Part shown: one piece after another, positions 5,288-6,785 of the stretch
Layout: each line of letters opens with the position of its first letter
How positions within the stretch are numbered: the first letter of the stretch is position 1
Source: Gammaproteobacteria bacterium
Lineage (GTDB): Bacteria > Pseudomonadota > Gammaproteobacteria > Eutrophobiales > Eutrophobiaceae
Assembly: GCA_009843675.1 (NCBI GenBank)
Contig: VYCZ01000184.1
Location: 1-6,785, forward strand
Reading direction: 5' to 3'
Length of the DNA: 6,785 nt
Program-made: the position numbers and the translations under genes
Notes under the pieces: generated by a model
The model's input: only the letters and a program-made list of their open reading frames with translations
Told to the model about the DNA's origin: nothing
Databases searched by the model: none

Positions 5288-6025
5288 TCAAGTACAATCA
5301 AGGCGTTTCTCCCAGGCTACCTGGTTGCGGCGGGCATCCTGGATGTACGGGGAAAGGCGGATCAGGAACAGTACAACCCGGTTGAGCAGCGATCCGGGAA
5401 ACTTCAGCGGCCGCTTGATGTCGATAAACATCACCACCCGCCTGCCGCCGGTATTGTTCTCCACCCGGTGCCGGTAAGTGTCGTCGAACACGATACAACG
5501 GCCTTCCTCCCAGGTACTGGTTTCCCCGCCCACCTCTATCCAGCAGTCTTCCCGCGGTTCGGGTACGACCAGGGCCAGGTGGCAGCGCAATAGGCCCCGA
5601 TAAGGCCCGCGGTGCAGGGGTATGTGCTTGCCTGGCGCCAGCACGGAAAAGAATGCCGTGTACATATCCGGTATCGACTCGAGGATGCGCGTGGTTTCCG
5701 GGCAAGCCCTGCAGTTGTTTTCCATCTTGTAACCATATCCGTAGAGAAACCAGGACTTCCATTTGTCATCTCGGGATATGTTGTACTGGTCGCGCGAAAT
5801 ATCCTGGAAATTCGGGATGCGTTCGGGGGCTTCCAGCAACCGGTCCAGCTCCGCGCGGATCAATTCCCAGTCGGCTTCCAGCGTGCGCACCCAGGAAAAT
5901 GCCGAGGGATCAAGGAAAGGCGTGTCGGCAACCAGGGAATACCTGATCAGGACCCGCTCTATGCGCTTGATCAGCCACAGACCCAGCGCCACGCTGGGCC
6001 GGCGTTTTTTCTTCTCTTCCGTCAC
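5288..6025 (-). CDS. Aspartyl/asparaginyl beta-hydroxylase family Fe(II)/2-oxoglutarate dioxygenase (LpxO/OlsC-like)
   Basis: This 245-aa protein belongs to the AspH family of Fe(II)/2-oxoglutarate hydroxylases, whose bacterial members include the lipid A hydroxylase LpxO and the ornithine-lipid hydroxylase OlsC. Active-site residues line up with mammalian AspH by spacing: H138 (LHRGPYRG) and H186 (DDTYRHRVENN) as the two iron ligands, and S127, R147, H149 and R196 as co-substrate ligands. There is no third acidic ligand, as is normal for this family. The N-terminus (MTEEKKKRRPS, then a hydrophobic-basic stretch at about 12-32) and the C-terminal segment (about 211-228) could make it membrane-associated. 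The start is GTG at 6025, overlapping the upstream stop as GTGA, with GGGGGA at 6033-6038 placed 7 nt upstream. The substrate is not determinable; a lipid acyl chain is an inference from family and neighbour. Confidence 0.88.
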   Translation of the reverse strand: MTEEKKKRRPSVALGLWLIKRIERVLIRYSLVADTPFLDPSAFSWVRTLEADWELIRAELDRLLEAPERIPNFQDISRDQYNISRDDKWKSWFLYGYGYKMENNCRACPETTRILESIPDMYTAFFSVLAPGKHIPLHRGPYRGLLRCHLALVVPEPREDCWIEVGGETSTWEEGRCIVFDDTYRHRVENNTGGRRVVMFIDIKRPLKFPGSLLNRVVLFLIRLSPYIQDARRNQVAWEKRLDCT

Positions 6026-6785
6026 CTCAATATCCCCCGTTTCACCAGCTTGAGGAACACTCCCCAGCCAAACAACAGGGGATAACGCCGCAGTCTCGGG
6101 GTGACCTCAATCTCAACGCCGGCATGCCGGCCGATCTTCCAGGCCGCATAATCCACGCCGTTGCTGAAGGTCAGCGCCGCCTTGATCAGCCTCAGCACCC
6201 ACAGGAAATGCCCGAGCCGGCGCCTGCGGCGCCATTGCCTGTGCGTCCTGCGGGCGGCTTCGGCACCGGCCAGGCAACGGTAGCCGTTGTCTCCTTCCCT
6301 GCGCAGGATACTCTCCAGCGCAGGCAGGGCTGCATCCAGCAAGGCAGTATACGCGGCCTGGTTATGGCGCACCAGTTGTCCCGCCTTGGAGTCGGGTTCA
6401 GAGCGGAACTCGGTCGAGTAGGACAGGGACAAGGCATTGGTCCAGATCGTTTCCGCATCGCCGGTCTCTCCCTGCAGGGTCGGCAGCGTCGTCCTCAGCA
6501 GCGTCAGCACGGAGAGCGCCATCAGTTCCTCGAATTCACGGCGCACGGCCCCGGTCCGGGCATGGAGTATGCGCGCCGGCTGCGCGAAGCGCCCCCACAG
6601 GTAGGAGTGAAAGCCGTGGCGGATGCCGCCGCTGAAATCCGCCATGCTGATCAAGGCCAGTTTCAGCCGCACCGGCGCGTCTCCGGCGGGAATTTCCCGG
6701 TACAGGACATTGGGCGGGAGGCAGGCATTGAGCCAGGCCGGGAAACGTCTTGCGTAAGCATTCCTGTAGCTGTCGACCACAACGA
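6022..6785 (-). CDS. C-terminal part of a Tam41/Mmp37-like putative CDP-diacylglycerol synthase (5' end outside window)
   Basis: The frame is open to the window edge (GTT precedes the GTG at 6780), so the true start probably lies beyond it. Numbering from that GTG, 252 residues are visible. The order of features resembles, from memory, the mitochondrial Tam41 family: a VVVDS strand at the edge, like the last Asp strand of its nucleotidyltransferase core; NVLY (24-27); a Lys-to-ILS-like segment KLALIS (40-45); YLWGRFAQPARIL (60-72) where Tam41 has an LY-AGRL-KPV pattern; then LSYSTEFR (119-126), a Lys at 132 and QAAY (141-144). The catalytic glycine/serine and DxD part would be upstream and cannot be checked. 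The C-terminus is very basic (RRRRR at 184-188), with amphipathic stretches (190-204, 232-252) that fit peripheral membrane binding. It overlaps the hydroxylase gene by 4 bp. Alternative: an unrelated hypothetical protein. Confidence 0.5.
   Translation of the reverse strand, partial: VVVDSYRNAYARRFPAWLNACLPPNVLYREIPAGDAPVRLKLALISMADFSGGIRHGFHSYLWGRFAQPARILHARTGAVRREFEELMALSVLTLLRTTLPTLQGETGDAETIWTNALSLSYSTEFRSEPDSKAGQLVRHNQAAYTALLDAALPALESILRREGDNGYRCLAGAEAARRTHRQWRRRRRLGHFLWVLRLIKAALTFSNGVDYAAWKIGRHAGVEIEVTPRLRRYPLLFGWGVFLKLVKRGILR

Overview
The window looks like a piece of a GC-rich proteobacterial chromosome, most likely a gammaproteobacterium. GltX reads almost colinearly with the E. coli enzyme as I remember it, including the zinc-knuckle region and the KLSKR segment, and a tRNA-Ala(GGC) follows gltX. 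There are no transposases, integrases or CRISPR arrays. The unusual content is a pair of coenzyme F420 biosynthesis genes, uncommon in gammaproteobacteria and more in keeping with an environmental lineage.

Layout. Positions 1-275 hold no convincing gene, only several short palindromes. A minus-strand block follows, transcribed from 3398 down to 276: a two-domain 3-hydroxyacyl-CoA dehydrogenase, gltX only 7 bp later, then tRNA-Ala, which has its own strong-looking promoter at the very end of gltX. Divergent from this block and only 21 bp away start cofE and cofD on the plus strand. They attach phospholactate (or a related phospho-acid) to Fo and then add glutamate, giving F420. The 21-bp gap holds nearly superimposed -10 hexamers on the two strands, with predicted transcription starts 18 bp apart. 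Both genes would then have almost no 5' leader.

After cofD comes a 148-bp AT-rich element (5135-5282) bounded by a perfect 29-bp inverted repeat. Each arm contains three CGCAGAT/ATCTGCG heptamers spaced 9-10 bp apart. The left arm supplies the last codons and stop of cofD, and the right arm ends 5 bp beyond the stop of the convergent gene.

The right end is a minus-strand pair joined by a 4-bp stop/start overlap. First is the C-terminal part of a protein cut by the window edge, which I read as resembling the Tam41/Mmp37 family of peripheral CDP-diacylglycerol synthases. Second is an Fe(II)/2-oxoglutarate hydroxylase of the AspH/LpxO/OlsC family. Together they suggest a small lipid synthesis and lipid hydroxylation unit. 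The Tam41 assignment rests on remembered motifs and should be treated as a hypothesis.
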